A stretch of 64,000 nucleotides of DNA from Cardinalis cardinalis (taxonomy: Eukaryota; Chordata; Aves; Passeriformes; Cardinalidae). Every line of letters begins with the position of its first letter. The first letter of the stretch is position 1. Location: the NCBI GenBank assembly GCA_014549065.1, contig JACDOX010000111.1, forward strand, positions 1,734,882 through 1,798,881. Reading direction: 5' to 3'. Below the pieces are notes generated by a model. That model ran no database searches. It was not told where the DNA came from and was given only the letters and a program-made list of their open reading frames with translations. Positions 34,784-47,858 of this stretch are shown one piece after another. The translations under genes and the position numbers were made by a program.

Positions 34784-37439
34784 AACTGTTAAAATATGAG
34801 AATGTGACAGTCTTAAAGCATACAGTGCAATTTTTACTTGAAAACAGTTATGACTCAAGATGTTGATGGCTGCTTTTTTTGATTGATTGGATTGCTGTAA
34901 TTTTAAATAGGCAGATGATTTTCTTGGTATTTATTGGTAATTTTAATAGGTCAAAATTATAAANTTATCAGCACCTTGCTGGAGTTCTGTGGCCTTACCT
35001 GTTGATGTTCTAAAGCAAAATATGGGGGTTTTTATGTGAAAAGTTGAATACAGGCATTTTATGGTTTTTGCTAAATAATTTTCTTTTGTTTCAGTCTACA
35101 GAGTACCACTTTCAGCATGACACTCTTGCAAAATTATAATATTCTATATATTACTTGGTTTAACAACCTAGTTAAGAATATTTAAGGTACTCAGAAATAT
35201 ACATGTTTCTGTTTTGACATAGAAAAAATAGCAGTAAAACTTTCAAGTTAACTTGTGGGCCATTATGGAAGAAGTTACTTGAGTATGTGCCTAATTTCAC
35301 TCATGGCAGCAGTCCCAGTGGAAACAGTAAGGATGGAAGTATCCTGCCAGACTGGGACAGGGAGAAAGCTTTTATTTCTGAGAGGTGCTGAAAACCTTTG
35401 CTCCTGCTGAAATTGGCATAAGCTGCTGGGCCTCTCTCCTGCTGAATCAGGCCCAGTGAAAACTGGACACCCTCACTCTTGTTTCACTTGGATTCTAATC
35501 CTGTATTCTCTAAATATCCACGCCTTAATGAGTCTCCAGTGAAGCTTTTTTCATAGGAAAATAATGCAACCAGAGGTACTGTGGCATCAGTATGACAGAC
35601 TGATCATTATGGGGTAAATACTCATGTTTTTCTCAGGCAGACTGGCTTTTCTTTAGATGGAAACAGGAGGAGCCAAAAATCAGTACAANTAAAAACTGCT
35701 TAACACAACTGTAGTATTAAAAAGCAGGAATTCTTTATTTAGCCAGATGCTCAAGGGGATTTCTCCTCCAAAATATTGTGCAGGCTGAGTAAAGAAAAGG
35801 CTNCTGTTTAGATACTNTATTTTTCATACATAGTCATTGATTTTNCCNGAATAAACATACACATGACGAATAATTTCCCTGAAATCATTAACATATTTTC
35901 CCTCCCATTTACACACGTTCTTCTGTCCTGGAGGTCCCTTTGTTGGTCCCTGGTGGTCAGTGTCCCCAAAGTGATCCCTGACCACACAATGAACTGGCAA
36001 AAGGTGAGACAACTGGGCTGGTTGCTTTCCAGTTCTTCCTTCAATTTCCACAGTTTCAGAGTTGCTTAAATTTTATATAATAGGTCANAAGTGTCCTGAA
36101 TTGATTTAATCCTAGGAGCTGGTTCACCTGCATGCTTTGTCCTTTTAAGTATGGCAGGTGCCCAGATTCTTTCACAGGGCTTCCTCTGCNCTACCACAAT
36201 CATCATACTAAAAACCTGGATGCTTGGCTCATCCTTTGCCAGAGTTAATTAGGATCATTTTGTGTCTTTTATTTTTCTTTGGGCTACTCCTGGTTTCTGC
36301 AGTGAACCTTACATGAGGGGTTTTTTGTCCATTATATTTACACATTTTCTTATTTTTCTGAATGAATGCACATGTGGTTTCTGATCTACTTGGATACTGT
36401 TGAGAAGAGTAAAGTGGAAAAGGAGAAATAAAGTAAATGGTGCCCTCATTAATTTAAATAAACTTTAATTATTTTTTTAAGGGGAGATCAGTCATAGAAA
36501 TTGTTACTGTAAGAACAATTTCTTTTTTAAAGGTGAACTAATTTAGTGAGAAATATTACTTTAAAATGGGAATTACCCTCAAATCTAACACTACAGAAGT
36601 TTATGTAATGGACTATAAACTGCTGTATGTCTGAGCAGTTTCAGGGACTGGTACATTTATCTTGTACACATACTTTGCTCAACAAGAAGCAGGAACATAT
36701 TAACCCATTCCAATGTCTTTTCTNCATGTCTTCATTTTTAATAAAAAAAGATTAAACAAATAAAACAATTTACATGTGCACGTGTATTAACTTANAGGGT
36801 TTTTTAACAAGTTCACAGTATTTATGATAAAAATGTGAAGATTTTTTATTACTGAAATGTTTTCATAAACAGATGAGTAGCAAAAACTTCTATAAAAATT
36901 TCTAGTACATGTTTCTCTGTTTTTTTCTTACTTTCCCAAAGATTGTGTCAACTTAAGTCTTTATTTCTCATTTTTGTAGTCCTGCCAAATAACTGAGATT
37001 GAGCTTTAGAATTGTTGGGTTCCTAAAATTTCACCACCAAACCTATCACTAGGTGGAGTTTGTGCTCTTCCAAGGTATAACCAGCCCCTGGAGCCAGAAA
37101 TTCTCCTTCTCATGGCCCCTGAAAGAAGTTAAAGATACTCATTCTGTATCAAATTTTCTGCTTCCAAATTCTCAGAAAACTTTATGTTTTCTGGCATATT
37201 GCTTTTGGCATTAAAGTACTCTGCTACCTCGNTGTATTTATAGAGTGCATTTTGAAAGTTTTAAACTGTGTAAAAATATAAAGATAAAAAAATACAATTA
37301 CTCATTTATTTCTACGTATACATAGATGGACAGTGGTCAACTTCTGATAAATGTAAGTCTAGGTATACATGTTTTATTGGAATTGAAGTGGAATTAGAGC
37401 ACCTTGCATACACAGATACACATGTATGTGCACTGAGAC

Positions 37440-37502
37440 ATGTATGTGTATATTTATAGACAGAGATACACAGATATATATGTGTGCGTGTGTGTGTGCA
37501 CA
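37440..37502. repeat. TG/TA microsatellite
   Basis: Imperfect TATG, ATAC and TGTG dinucleotide run. Confidence 0.8.
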
Positions 37503-37955
37503 TGGATGATCAAATGTGTGCCTGACCTCCTGAAACTTCCATTTAATCCATATATTTACATATGCATGTTTACTGATTTCCAGAAGCATAGGATTCATTT
37601 ATGCAGCTGCTGTTCCTATGCAAGTTTGTGGTAATTGAAATTAAAAAAGGAGAGAACATGAAAGAAAGCTTATTTAGACACTATTCTATATGCCCAAAGT
37701 TAATAATCATAATTAATTTTGTGCAACTTCTTCCTTTTTATTCCACATCTTACTTGTACAATATGCAAAATACATCCAGTCTTTGTCCTTGAGGAATATT
37801 TTGTCATGTTTTGACATTAGGGTAGTTGAAGTGAACTGAATCCCTGTCATGATGGTAAACCACTGTACATCCTGATAATCAAGAATACAGAAGCTAATCT
37901 TGATGATTATGGAGAGACTACGTATGGGTTCACTTAAAACATGTACTCAAACTAC

Positions 37956-38031
37956 TTTAGCTCTTTATAATATAAATATAAATATATTTATATTTAGCTC
38001 TTTATAATATAAATATATATAAATATAAATA
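37956..38031. repeat. 37-bp AT-rich tandem duplication
   Basis: The word tttagctctttataatataaa occurs at 37956 and again 37 bases later, each followed by ATAAAT repeats. Confidence 0.85.
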
Positions 38032-39492
38032 TACTATCTCTGAATTCCTTCACAGTGCTTTTAAGAGCTATATTATTTATACCACTCACTATTTAGGGGA
38101 GTTTACAACATTTGCACACTGTGNTATGTCTAAATTCCTTTAAGGGCCTAAATAATGTTTTGATTAAGTGTAATGAGACCATCATCAGTGGTGAGAATTG
38201 GAGATATTAATGCTTTGGTAGTAAGTCTGCTTTGCTCAGTATCTCATAGTGATGAGCTCTAAAGTACACACCTATCTGCCCTTCAAGATTGTTCTGGAAT
38301 TACACTTTATTCATGCTATGTAATTCTTTTTCAGGACCGGATTGTAATGACTCAGCAAAAGCCTTGCAAAATCTAAATCTGGCTAAACTGTAGTTCTTTG
38401 ATTTGTACACAAAGTTTTTATTCTTGAGACCATTCTCATTTAATGTCGAAACANTTTAGACACAGCTGTTTCCAATCACACTCATCAAAAACTGAAGAGA
38501 TATTCAGTTAGAATTTTAAGACATGTTAACAGCATCAAGAAAATAAAAAATATAGAGATTTTGTTCTTCAGTACATCTATTATATATGAGACCATGATTT
38601 ATCACTTACCATGCTGATTTACCACATACTGATGCATCAGTCAGTGTCTAACTGGGAATGAAATATTGTATTCCCCCNAAAATGTTCTGTTTTTCTGGCT
38701 GCCTGAGACACACCAACCCTGCCAGATNGAATGGAAAAAGGGAACTGGTGTTTTCCAATACTTGCTACATGTGTACTCCATCTATGTGCTTTCTGTGTGC
38801 CTGACCCAGACCTTCATATTAAAATTTTCCACAACAAGGGGTTTGGCAGTGGAAAAAATGGGGGACAGTTACACTTACCATCTCCTTTGTGCCATTTTTA
38901 GGAGGCCACCTTTAACTGGGAAGAGCCAAGGAGATTTCTTCAGATCACTGGTGTAGGGAGCAGGAAAGTTCTCAGGGATGGGACACACTGCCAGAGACTG
39001 CTGCCCTGAAGAACATTTCACTNCCCTAAAATATGCTATTTTTACAGTCAGGGAATCTTCTTTTATATTTTTGACAAAAAGCGTGCCATTGAGGTTTAGC
39101 TGTGACCTAGGAAAGGAAGTTATTAGGATATATATTAAGTTTATGATTTCACACAAAAACTATGTGATCGTCATCTCTGTTATTTAAGCTCCCAGAGCAA
39201 GAATTTCCATTGGTGTACATTTTCTGGACATTTANCCAATGCTGTCCTCTCCTAGGCTGGCCTCCAGTGTTTCTTTCCTGTCTGTCACTTCAGGAAAAGC
39301 AGCTTCCTATCAACAAACATGAATATGTCACTTAAAATGCAAAGTGAGCCAAGTGCCTTTGACAGGCATGCCCATGGGCAGGGGAGATGCCTTCTGAAAA
39401 CTGCACTGAGTGAAGAACCAACTCTGCATGAAGGGATGATCTTGGGCTAGCAGAGGTGCTTCTTGGTTTTATGGGCTAGCACTGGGGTTCCT

Positions 39493-40443
39493 GTCACGGG
39501 CTGACAGCAGCAGCACAGTGTGTGAGCAATTTTGNCAATCATTCCCCAGAGAGCACCCTACATGACACTCACTCCCACCTGCCTCTTTCTGCCCATGTCT
39601 TCCTCTGAATAATTTTGCCTTTTTTCCTCTTCANGCCTTCACCACAGCACATATGGAAGGTCTGTTCTTCCTGCCTGCTGTCTCCACNGGTCAACCCCAA
39701 TCTTTGCTTCCATTTTAGCCTCCCTCTCCCAGATTCTGCCAGAGTTTCTGTGTCATTATCACTGTTAGTAATGAAGGGATGGGACAATTTTCAGGCTAAG
39801 AACCATTTATTGNTCAGATAAACATCAGTCTCAGTGAGATTTTAAAGGAGCAAGTATCCAGCCATAGCTCAAGAGTAGTCACAAGTTCTTTGTTACAAGA
39901 CAATATAGAACTTTCTAACCCAATGGACAGTCACTACAAGGTTGAGTTTGCTTTTCTAACCCATCAGCTTTACTCACTTCTACTGCACTGTGGATATTTT
40001 TACCCAATAGGTTATTATCACATGTATACACATATGCTTCTATTATAACTTTTAAACTCTTACTTTATACAGTCACATTACTATACTATAGACCCTTCAC
40101 CATCTTACCCAATACAGTTTCTTACTTACTTAAGGTATATTCTTACTTACAACTATAGAAACATAAGTTTAAGATTTTTCTACTTAATGTCTGTATATTG
40201 AATTTTTACATCAATCCAAGCTTCTTCTNAGGCTNCAGATCAAACTCTTCAGTGTCTATGGAAGTTTCTGTTTTTCCAATTCCCACATTTCCAACACTGG
40301 AGTGCACCCCANGGAATGTCTCTGAGTGGGATCCCAAAGGGATGAGTGTCTGAGCACAGCCCATGTGCAGCAGGCTGACATCCAGAGGGCAAAATTTGGC
40401 CACAAGAGCTGGCAGTGACCAGCAGCTGGAAGGAGGGTCTAGT
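39493..40443. repeat. Possible LTR-derived repeat (avian endogenous retroviral remnant)
   Basis: A block of about 950 bases differing in texture from its flanks: a TG start (tgtcacgggctgacagc), a middle with repeated 'ttctaaccca' and 'acttac' words, and an end near ctagtaaca. It resembles solo LTRs of passerine ERV families in general layout. I saw no clear target-site duplication, no primer-binding site and no viral coding region. The strand is undecided. Confidence 0.35.
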
Positions 40444-43400
40444 AACAGTAAATGTTGAGTTACAAATTAGTATTTTTTAGTCACTGCCACTAAACATGAT
40501 GACAAAGTAATCATAAGCTCCAAGAATTCCAGGAATTGTACAGAAGAAATGCATTATTATGATTATTATTTTATTTTAAGACTGTGTATTTCTGCAGAGA
40601 TTTACAAGAGTAATTCTAAGTATCAGAGCATTTGCATTCNGTCAGGCAATTCACTGGGCTAAAACTGTGTGGTTTGGATTGGGGCCCTATTTGTCATCCT
40701 CTTATGATGAATTAGACAAAAGCTTCATTACACACATGTGGGTTGTTTATTTTTTTTATTTCCTTATCATTCTTTTACTATTTGGAGAAAAAATAATTTG
40801 GATTGTTAAANATTATTAAAATTTGATTTTAATTCATTTCTCCTCTCCATCAAAAGTTGTATTTTTATTATCATTGTAACTGCANTTGTTACAGCTATTC
40901 TGGCACAGATTAATAAAATTATACTTCTGAACTGCTATTAAAAAAAGCAGAAAAAAAATTATGTCATTATATTAACTCTTTGACATAACAAGAATAATTT
41001 TTTAAGTCTCCAAGAGCATTTAACTTTGCTTTCGGATTTATTTTTCTACTCAACGAAGACATTTTCACACATTTCAGTCCTCTAGTGTTGCTTGATTTCA
41101 GTCTTGAAAATTTTCTTTCACTTCTGAACAGTCAAAACCTGAATTGTCCATGAAAAGCAGACTGGTTAATTCTTGTGTANTACCAGGAGTCCCAGGAACT
41201 CCAATTCACCACAAGCTTAAATAGTTAGAATTTTTTTCCTATAAAAATTAAAAGCTGAACTGGGAGGGCGAAAAAATGGACTGTGCCTTCAAATTCAATA
41301 TATGTGACATTTGTTTAATTCATTCATAATTCCACACGCTTCCTCCTATTAAATGGTCCTTTAAGAAAACTACAAAAATCTAGTTCGTTACTAGGAATTC
41401 AAGATTTTTTTTTAAAGTTGCCTTGAATTTGCCTTTCAAGCCCCAGTCTTTTGGGTGATTTCACACTGCTGTCATTCTATCAAACACGAAGAAACTGGAG
41501 TCTGGCTGAAGGCACACCTTGGCACAGGCATATTTCCAAGGCTCATTTNGAATGGGCCATGAAAGACGCATTTCCACTGCTTCTTATGTCTAATTTTGTC
41601 TAACTTGTGTCTATTTTTGAGCTGTAAGTTGCAGACTGTGTTAGCTCTTAAATCTCTTGCCTTTCTCAGGGCATTTGGGACCCTCCAGGNGCTGGATGTC
41701 AGAGGAAAAGCAGCACCACAGGCACGCCCGCTCACAGCGCCCACTGCAAGAACCCTGTGCAGTGGACAGGCAGGACAAAGAAAAAATTCTAAAAAAAACA
41801 CCAGTGGTCATGTTGTTTGAGCAGATGGAATTGCACATACACAATCAGGAGCAACAGGAGAGCAGTTTGAGGTCCCACTGGTTCCAGGGAATCAAACAGG
41901 ATTCTTGCCTGTACTAATTCAGACACCACAGCTGCAGTCACTGATGGCATCCACTGCTGAGACCTTTATCTCTCACGCTGAGGAGACAACCCAGCAAGGA
42001 GAGTTTGTCACCACAATCACCACATTTCTGCACCCTGAAAAGGCTCAACAAGGCTGCCCAGGAGAGACGCTGGGACCTCTGGGCAGGCTGGTGCTGGGAC
42101 AGCTGATGGAGAAGCTGCAGCTGCATTCACATTTCTGCTGGCAGNGGCTTCTTGAACAATGCTCTCATACCAGTACAGAGATGCTTATGCTCACAGAAAT
42201 ACCTAAATGAAGTGTTTTGGAAATGGGCAGCTACAAGGACAATACACAAAGGGAAAGCAAGAGATACCTGACCCATTAAGATCAGCGTTCTGATATAATG
42301 GAATAATAAAGGTGCCTGAAGCAGAACTCTTAGCAAAGCCTTGCAGCACAGATAAACTGATTAAAGCACTGCTTTTCCTGATGTTCTTCTTTAAACAGAG
42401 TAATGTTAGTATTTTAATGTCTTNACATGTGGAAAGCTAAGAATTCCTTAGGCTGTTAAATTGCAGCTACTCTGACAAAACTGACATTGGTTTTGATACC
42501 ATCTTTCTTTTTCATTTTTTGGCAAAGAAGTTCAAAAGAGATTATTGAGCCCAAGCATACTCAGACTCCATCAGCACTGGGCAGAGAACTCGGAGAACAG
42601 TTTGTGCTGAAGCCCCAGTGCCCACCCAACCCCTCCAGGAACTTCACCCAGAGGAGCTCTTGCTTGGCCCTGGGGTGCAGGAGGTGCACACTCCCGTGCA
42701 CACCTCAGTCTCACACAGCAAATTAGGGGATCCAAGTGGGAAGGTGTCCAGGGGCACTCCTGATTCAAAGGAAAAGTGAGATGAAAAGAAAATGCTTTGG
42801 AGAAAGCTGCCAAACACAGCACCCACACAGATTTTTATTTTAATTACCAGCAAGATTATATTTTTCTTAGGCCACTTTGGTATAGCCAGCCTCAAAGTGT
42901 GGCAGAATTGTCACCTTCTTCTGTTTCCAGACTAACATTCCCCTTGAGATGACTCTCCTTCCTCTGCAATTCTGTGTCCCTTATTTTTAAAGAAGTATTC
43001 CTTTCCTGACAGATATTTCCCTAATTGCTCAGGAAACAGCACAGAATGTGGAAGGGACCCTCAGAACTCCTTGGGCTCACTCACCTGTACCACCCCAGCA
43101 CACAAACTCTGGCTGAGGCTAGGACTTTTCCCACATCTTTTCCAGTTTAGATTGCANATTAAATGCTCATGGTAGGAAGTGCAAAAAGAAAGAAATTCCA
43201 AATCTACTTGTAGTCAAGCTGCAGGGTTGATAGATGTCAAATCAAAACTGTTGGAAAATATGATGCTCTGCCTGAAGCCTCCACCTCTGTGGGCTTGGAG
43301 TGTCTGGGGAATTTGCTTTCATGCGAAAGGCAGTAAGAAAAGCCTCTAGTCTTTGTGGTTATGGAACAAAGCCTTAAAATGTAACTCCACATCACCCTGG

Positions 43401-43614
43401 CAGCTCAAAAACCTAATGAGAAATGTGACGACTCCAAACTTTCTTTTCTTACTCTCATGACTTAGGTTTTTTTTGGTTTTTTTGTTTTTTTTTTTTAACA
43501 TTCTGCAAACTGCTGAGCAACCAGAGCAGTTCATCTTGAGAAATGCAGTCTGTTTCCTTGCACTGCTGCCTGCAAAACCCCAGGCCTGCGTGGGCAGGGC
43601 ACTGCCACCTGGGA

Positions 43615-43701
43615 NNNNNNNNNNNNNNNNNNNNNNNNNNNNNNNNNNNNNNNNNNNNNNNNNNNNNNNNNNNNNNNNNNNNNNNNNNNNNNNNNNNNNN
43701 N
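43615..43701. other. Assembly gap (87 N)
   Basis: Run of 87 N at the edge of the GC-rich island; true length unknown. Confidence 0.98.
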
Positions 43702-44068
43702 CCCCAGAGAGGTCCGACCATGCCAGAAATGTTAGGGAGGGAGCAGGAGGGGCTCATCCTCCCCATCCTGCCCTTGTTCACCGGGAGCCTCCCTGCCTGG
43801 CTCCCTGCCTTGGAANGACAGACGCGAGGATATCGGCGGCAGACACACTGTCCGGGCCAGCTGGGTGNCCTGGTTGAGCTCGGGGCTCACGGCACCGAGC
43901 AGGGACCCCACTCCCGGGCTGCCAGANCAGCAGCGCGGGCAGCAGGTGCAGGGAGGGGATTCTGCCCCTCTGCTCTGCTCAGCCCCCACCCTGGGTGGCG
44001 CATCCAGCTGAGAACCCCCGCACGGGCAGGCCCCGAACCTGCTGCCGTGAGCCCCGAGGAGGCGGCGG

Positions 44069-44140
44069 GGCTGGAACGAGGTGACCTTTACGGTCCCTTC
44101 CAGCACAAACCTGGAATTCTGATCCTGTGATTCNGTGACC
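44069..44140 (+). repeat. CR1 3' tail remnant
   Basis: 'ggctggaacgaggtgacc', 'ggtcccttccagcacaaacc' and 'gatcctgtgattc' follow the usual order of a sense CR1 tail. It is GC-shifted by its surroundings and embedded in the promoter island. Confidence 0.6.
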
Positions 44141-44411
44141 CCTCTCCGGGCCAGAGCACCACAGGGCGAGTCCCGGAGGGCAGCGGGCAGCAGAAGCCCC
44201 TCAGCGAGGACAACACACGGCACAGGGACACCGGAGCCCCGGCGGACCCAAACCCTCCCGGAGGCGAGGCGGGGCCGGGCAGAGGGAGGAGGAGACTCCG
44301 GCGGCGCCCGGGAGCCGCTCGGAGGGTGTCCCTGTCCCACTCCTCCTCCTCCTCCTCCTCCTGCTCTTCCTCTGTTGGAAACCCGGGCCGGGCAGAGCCG
44401 CCGTGAGGAGC

Positions 44412-44481
44412 ATGGGGAGCTGCTGGCTGCGCCTCGCCGCGCTGCTCGCCCTGGGCGCCAGGGCCAGCCTGGAGTACGAGG
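44412..44481 (+). CDS. SRPX: Signal-peptide first exon, upstream copy (probable SRPX exon 1)
   Basis: ATG in context gaggagcATGg, 23 codons plus one base, then donor |gtgagg (phase 1). It encodes MGSCWLRLAALLALGARA, a classic signal peptide with one Arg, a Leu/Ala core and small residues before the likely cleavage site, then SLEYE. SRPX is a secreted sushi-repeat protein. In human it follows RPGR in the same orientation, as here, and its N-terminus is also a Leu-rich signal peptide followed by an acidic segment. The assignment rests on synteny and exon character, because no sushi-domain exon lies in the window. An identical exon exists at 61726. Confidence 0.55.
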
Positions 44482-47400
44482 GTGAGGAAGGGGAGGAAGG
44501 GGCGGCGGGGCCGGGGCAGGGCTGGGAGCGGGGCCGGGCCGGGGGCGGCGGGAGCGCCGCGATGTCCGCGGCAGCCTGAGGGGCCGGGGGCCCGTCCTGC
44601 TCGCTCGCTCCCGGCTCGCAGCGCTTTGTGTCTCGCTCTGTGTCCGGTCCANTCCCGTCAGCGCGGATGGAGCCGCGTCCTGGGTGTGGAGAGCCGGGTT
44701 GTTACCGGAGCGGGTGCCAGGAAAGCTTCCAGCCGTGCCGGGTTTGAGCCCTGCCGGGGCGGGCTGGTGGCAGCCCCCGGCTCCCTCTCACATCTGCGCC
44801 TCCCTGCCGCCGCCGTGGCGCTCGGGGAGAGGAGGTGACACCCGCTCAAAGCTGCTGAACAAGAGAGGCTCTGTGTTGTCCCTAAGTGTTAAGTGTAAGT
44901 TCGATGGGCCAGCCCTGCCTCGGCAGTTTTTGGTGCCCGGGTGAGACTGCATGCAGCAAGGTAATCTCTGTTTTTAATGTGAAAAATGAATGGGTGAGTC
45001 TGCCTGGTTTCTTAGGCACCTAGTAAATTAAAAAATGCATGCTGATGCTATTTCACTTCTAATTGTTTGCATTTCCTGTAGCAAAATTTGAAATGAGCTC
45101 AAATTTAGGTTCCATTTCCATGCGAAAGGAAAGGGGTATGTGGTCTCTGCCTGTTCTAAAGCAGGTGCATCTTGTCTGGTTGAACTTCTGATTTGGCAGG
45201 CATGCCAAGCAAAGCCAGTGTACACTGGCGTGCCCTGGTTGTGGTTTAACAGGTGTAGTCCATGAGAATTTGTGGTGAGAGCAGAGCCTTCCACGTAAGT
45301 GTGTATGGATTCAAACTGAGCTGTGTTACTGGCATGAAAGGGAGGGTGGCAGTGAACACGCGAGAAAGGTGTCTAATACAACTTGCAGCTGCATGTTGGT
45401 GATACCCATTTTNTGTTTCCTGGAGCTATCCCTACCTAATACGTAGTTCTGTCCATAGAGTGGCATAGTGGTGGTATTTGTGAGTTGAGGTTTTGCTTTC
45501 CTTATTTTCATTGGCGGGTTAAGAGGGGCTTTTTTCCAAGGGGGAAAGATGTTGGAACACACGTTTATGCTCTTTCTTTACCAAACACTAAAGTATTGGA
45601 CACATCAGCTGCTAAATCAACAAAGACCACAGAAGTTCCTGTCCTGGCATTTCTCTGAGGATTATTGTACTGCCAAATTCTCTTTATTTTCTTAGGAAGA
45701 TGAGTGAATGCTTTAGTTTGNGGTTCATGTGAATGTCAGTCTTCAAGTAGTTTACAGAGGATGCTAATATCCTCTCCTCTGTTTTCCTAAAAGGACAAAT
45801 GTAACCTCTCTAATCTCAAAAGTCTTGTTTTGCATGTAATCTTCAAGTTGGCTGCACAAAAGCCTGCTTGTTTTGTCTTTCACTCATTTGAAAGTCCAAT
45901 TTCCTCCTTATACTTAGTGTCAAAGGCTCCAAAGAGCTTAAATCGTCAGCAACTGTAATTGTAAACCCTAATATTAAGTGAATGTTTCATGTTACTTTTC
46001 TTCTGTTTATTTTTAGTAGAGAAATGTGGTNTTCTTTCAGATCTTTATTCCCAGTATGAAATCTAGTGAAGCTATTAATAGGTTTTTCTCTAATGGTACT
46101 GTGTTGGTATATAACCATGCACATTAGGTACAGAATGCCACTAAGTAAANTAAAANGGACTTNAAAAAAAATCTCTACAGCATGTGTGTATGTGGGCCCC
46201 TCTTGATTATACAGGCACANGCTTATTGAACCCTTACCAAGATGCTGACACTACTTTGTAGGCAAAGCAAGCAGTCTGTTTTGGATTCATGCAAAATGCT
46301 TGGATGGTAATTCAATAGTAGATTGTTCTTTAAATATCAGAAATAGTCTAATCAGCTCTTGAACTCATAATTTGGTAACACTGAAGTTTCTGGTGTAGGA
46401 AAGTTGTGTTCCACAATTCCAAACACTATGTTAAACATCACACTAGATAGGTGTAATTTTCATGCCCTAAGAATTCTGCTATCAATGTTTTGATGGCAGG
46501 CAAGTAGAAATCAAGCCAGTATTCCAGCTGGGAAATTGTAATTGAACTAATTATCTATGTGGCATAAGAAAGAAAACTGAAAAATATCCAAATAATTAAA
46601 ATACTTAAAAGCCTTTGAAGCAGCAGCTGTTTTAACTGTAACTGTATTTTCAAGTTTTGAAAGGATGCTGTGGATTCTCACATTGGTACATTCAAAGCTA
46701 ATGAGGCCCTGACAAAATTTCTCAGGTGGCACTACTCAGAGGAAAGTCTGTTTTCTCTTCAAGAACAGTTTAGNGATGCAGCTTTTGGAAGTTAAAACAA
46801 GTGTAAAACCTTTTCCCCAGGGGCTGAATAGGGAAATGTGTCCTTGGAGCTCTTCAGTGACTTTCTGTGGTGTTGGGGAGGGTACAGCTGCCCATATGCA
46901 CATTTTTATGGGGATCACTTGTTCAGTATTTGGGGCATGTGAAGGTGAAATCAAGGGGCACTGTGTGATGGAANGCTGTGGTACTTGTGGTACTTTACAC
47001 TTCTGGAAGATGAAAAGAATAGCTTATCTATGATAGAATGAATGGGATCTGTGCATTGGAACAGGGTACTGGTGTGAAGGGGCCATGAACCTTGAGAGGG
47101 ATGTCACTAAAATCACTTGAGAACCATGTANTATTATGGAACTATTTTCAAAAGCTGTATGAGATTTAATTCANAGAAAACAATATATACATAAGCACCA
47201 TATGCTTATAACCTATGTATATTCTGGATTAAATATGAGTAGATGGAAATCAGGTTGTGGAAATGGTAGTTCTCAAAGTTGTGTGCTAGATCGAGAGTTC
47301 ATCTGTGAGTGAGACTGCTGGGTGCCTCAGCCCTTCAGAGAGAGGCAGTTCTCAGCCAGTAAGTGTTTATACTATAAATAGACAAAGGATAGGAGGACAA

Positions 47401-47775
47401 AACTGAAGGAAGAGAATATTTAAGATTGCTTAAAGTCAAATGGCAGGCTTTAAAAAAATCGGGCATCACAATGATTTGATTCCTGCTCCATCAGACCAAG
47501 CTACAGAATGGTCCAGAAGCAATCTCCAGGGCCCTGAGCAGCTGGTGCCAAGCAGTGCCAAGGGTGGGGCCTGTTGTGTCAGCTGAGTTCTTTTGTTGTG
47601 TTTTTCTTCTAGACACAGTTTGCTGGCTGCCTTGCCAGTTCTGGGTGACAATTTGTATGTACAGGATCCAGTGTGGAGCTGCAGGCACCGCTCGTGACCG
47701 TGGTGGGCACAGACCTGGGTGTGTTGTGTGCTGGCCAAACACAGCACAAAACCCAGCATGGGAATGAATAGTCTA

Positions 47776-47858
47776 AGGAAAGGTGTCCTAGTCCACAGCA
47801 GGGGGCTTGATCAGCTTTAAGATCCTTTCCAATCCAAGCCATTCTATGATTNTGTGAT
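47776..47858 (+). repeat. CR1 3' tail remnant
   Basis: 'ggaaaggtgtcctagtccac', 'gatcctttccaatccaagcc' and 'attctatgatt' form the end of a sense CR1. Confidence 0.85.

Larger units (their letters stand above)
34784..43614 (+). other. RPGR 3'UTR and RPGR-SRPX intergenic region
   Basis: Mostly AT-rich DNA. An AATAAA at 35850 is a possible polyadenylation signal for the CaaX transcript but is weakly supported. Simple repeats lie at 37.4-38.0 kb and an LTR-like block at 39.5-40.4 kb. GC content rises from about 41.6 kb toward the island at 44 kb. Open frames at 41.6-42.2 kb have no recognisable similarity and could be non-coding transcript or chance. No confident gene. Confidence 0.65.
43702..44860 (+). 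promoter_or_regulatory. SRPX: CpG-island promoter, upstream copy (candidate SRPX)
   Basis: Abrupt rise in G+C with many CpG dinucleotides, flanked by AT-rich DNA, surrounding a signal-peptide first exon at 44412. A (TCC)n run lies at about 44340-44370. No TATA box was seen, as is usual for this promoter class. The adjacent gap means the upstream part is incomplete. Parts of 43840-44550 align with 61365-61850, interrupted by roughly 230 bases present only here. Confidence 0.65.

Noticed and set aside
41596..42210. Overlapping open frames of 74-101 codons in a GC-richer intergenic patch
   Set aside because: No recognisable domain, and no clear splice partners; could be non-coding transcript at most.
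43473..44130. Open frames spanning the N gap
   Set aside because: The apparent openness comes from unknown bases in the gap and from GC-rich stop-poor DNA.
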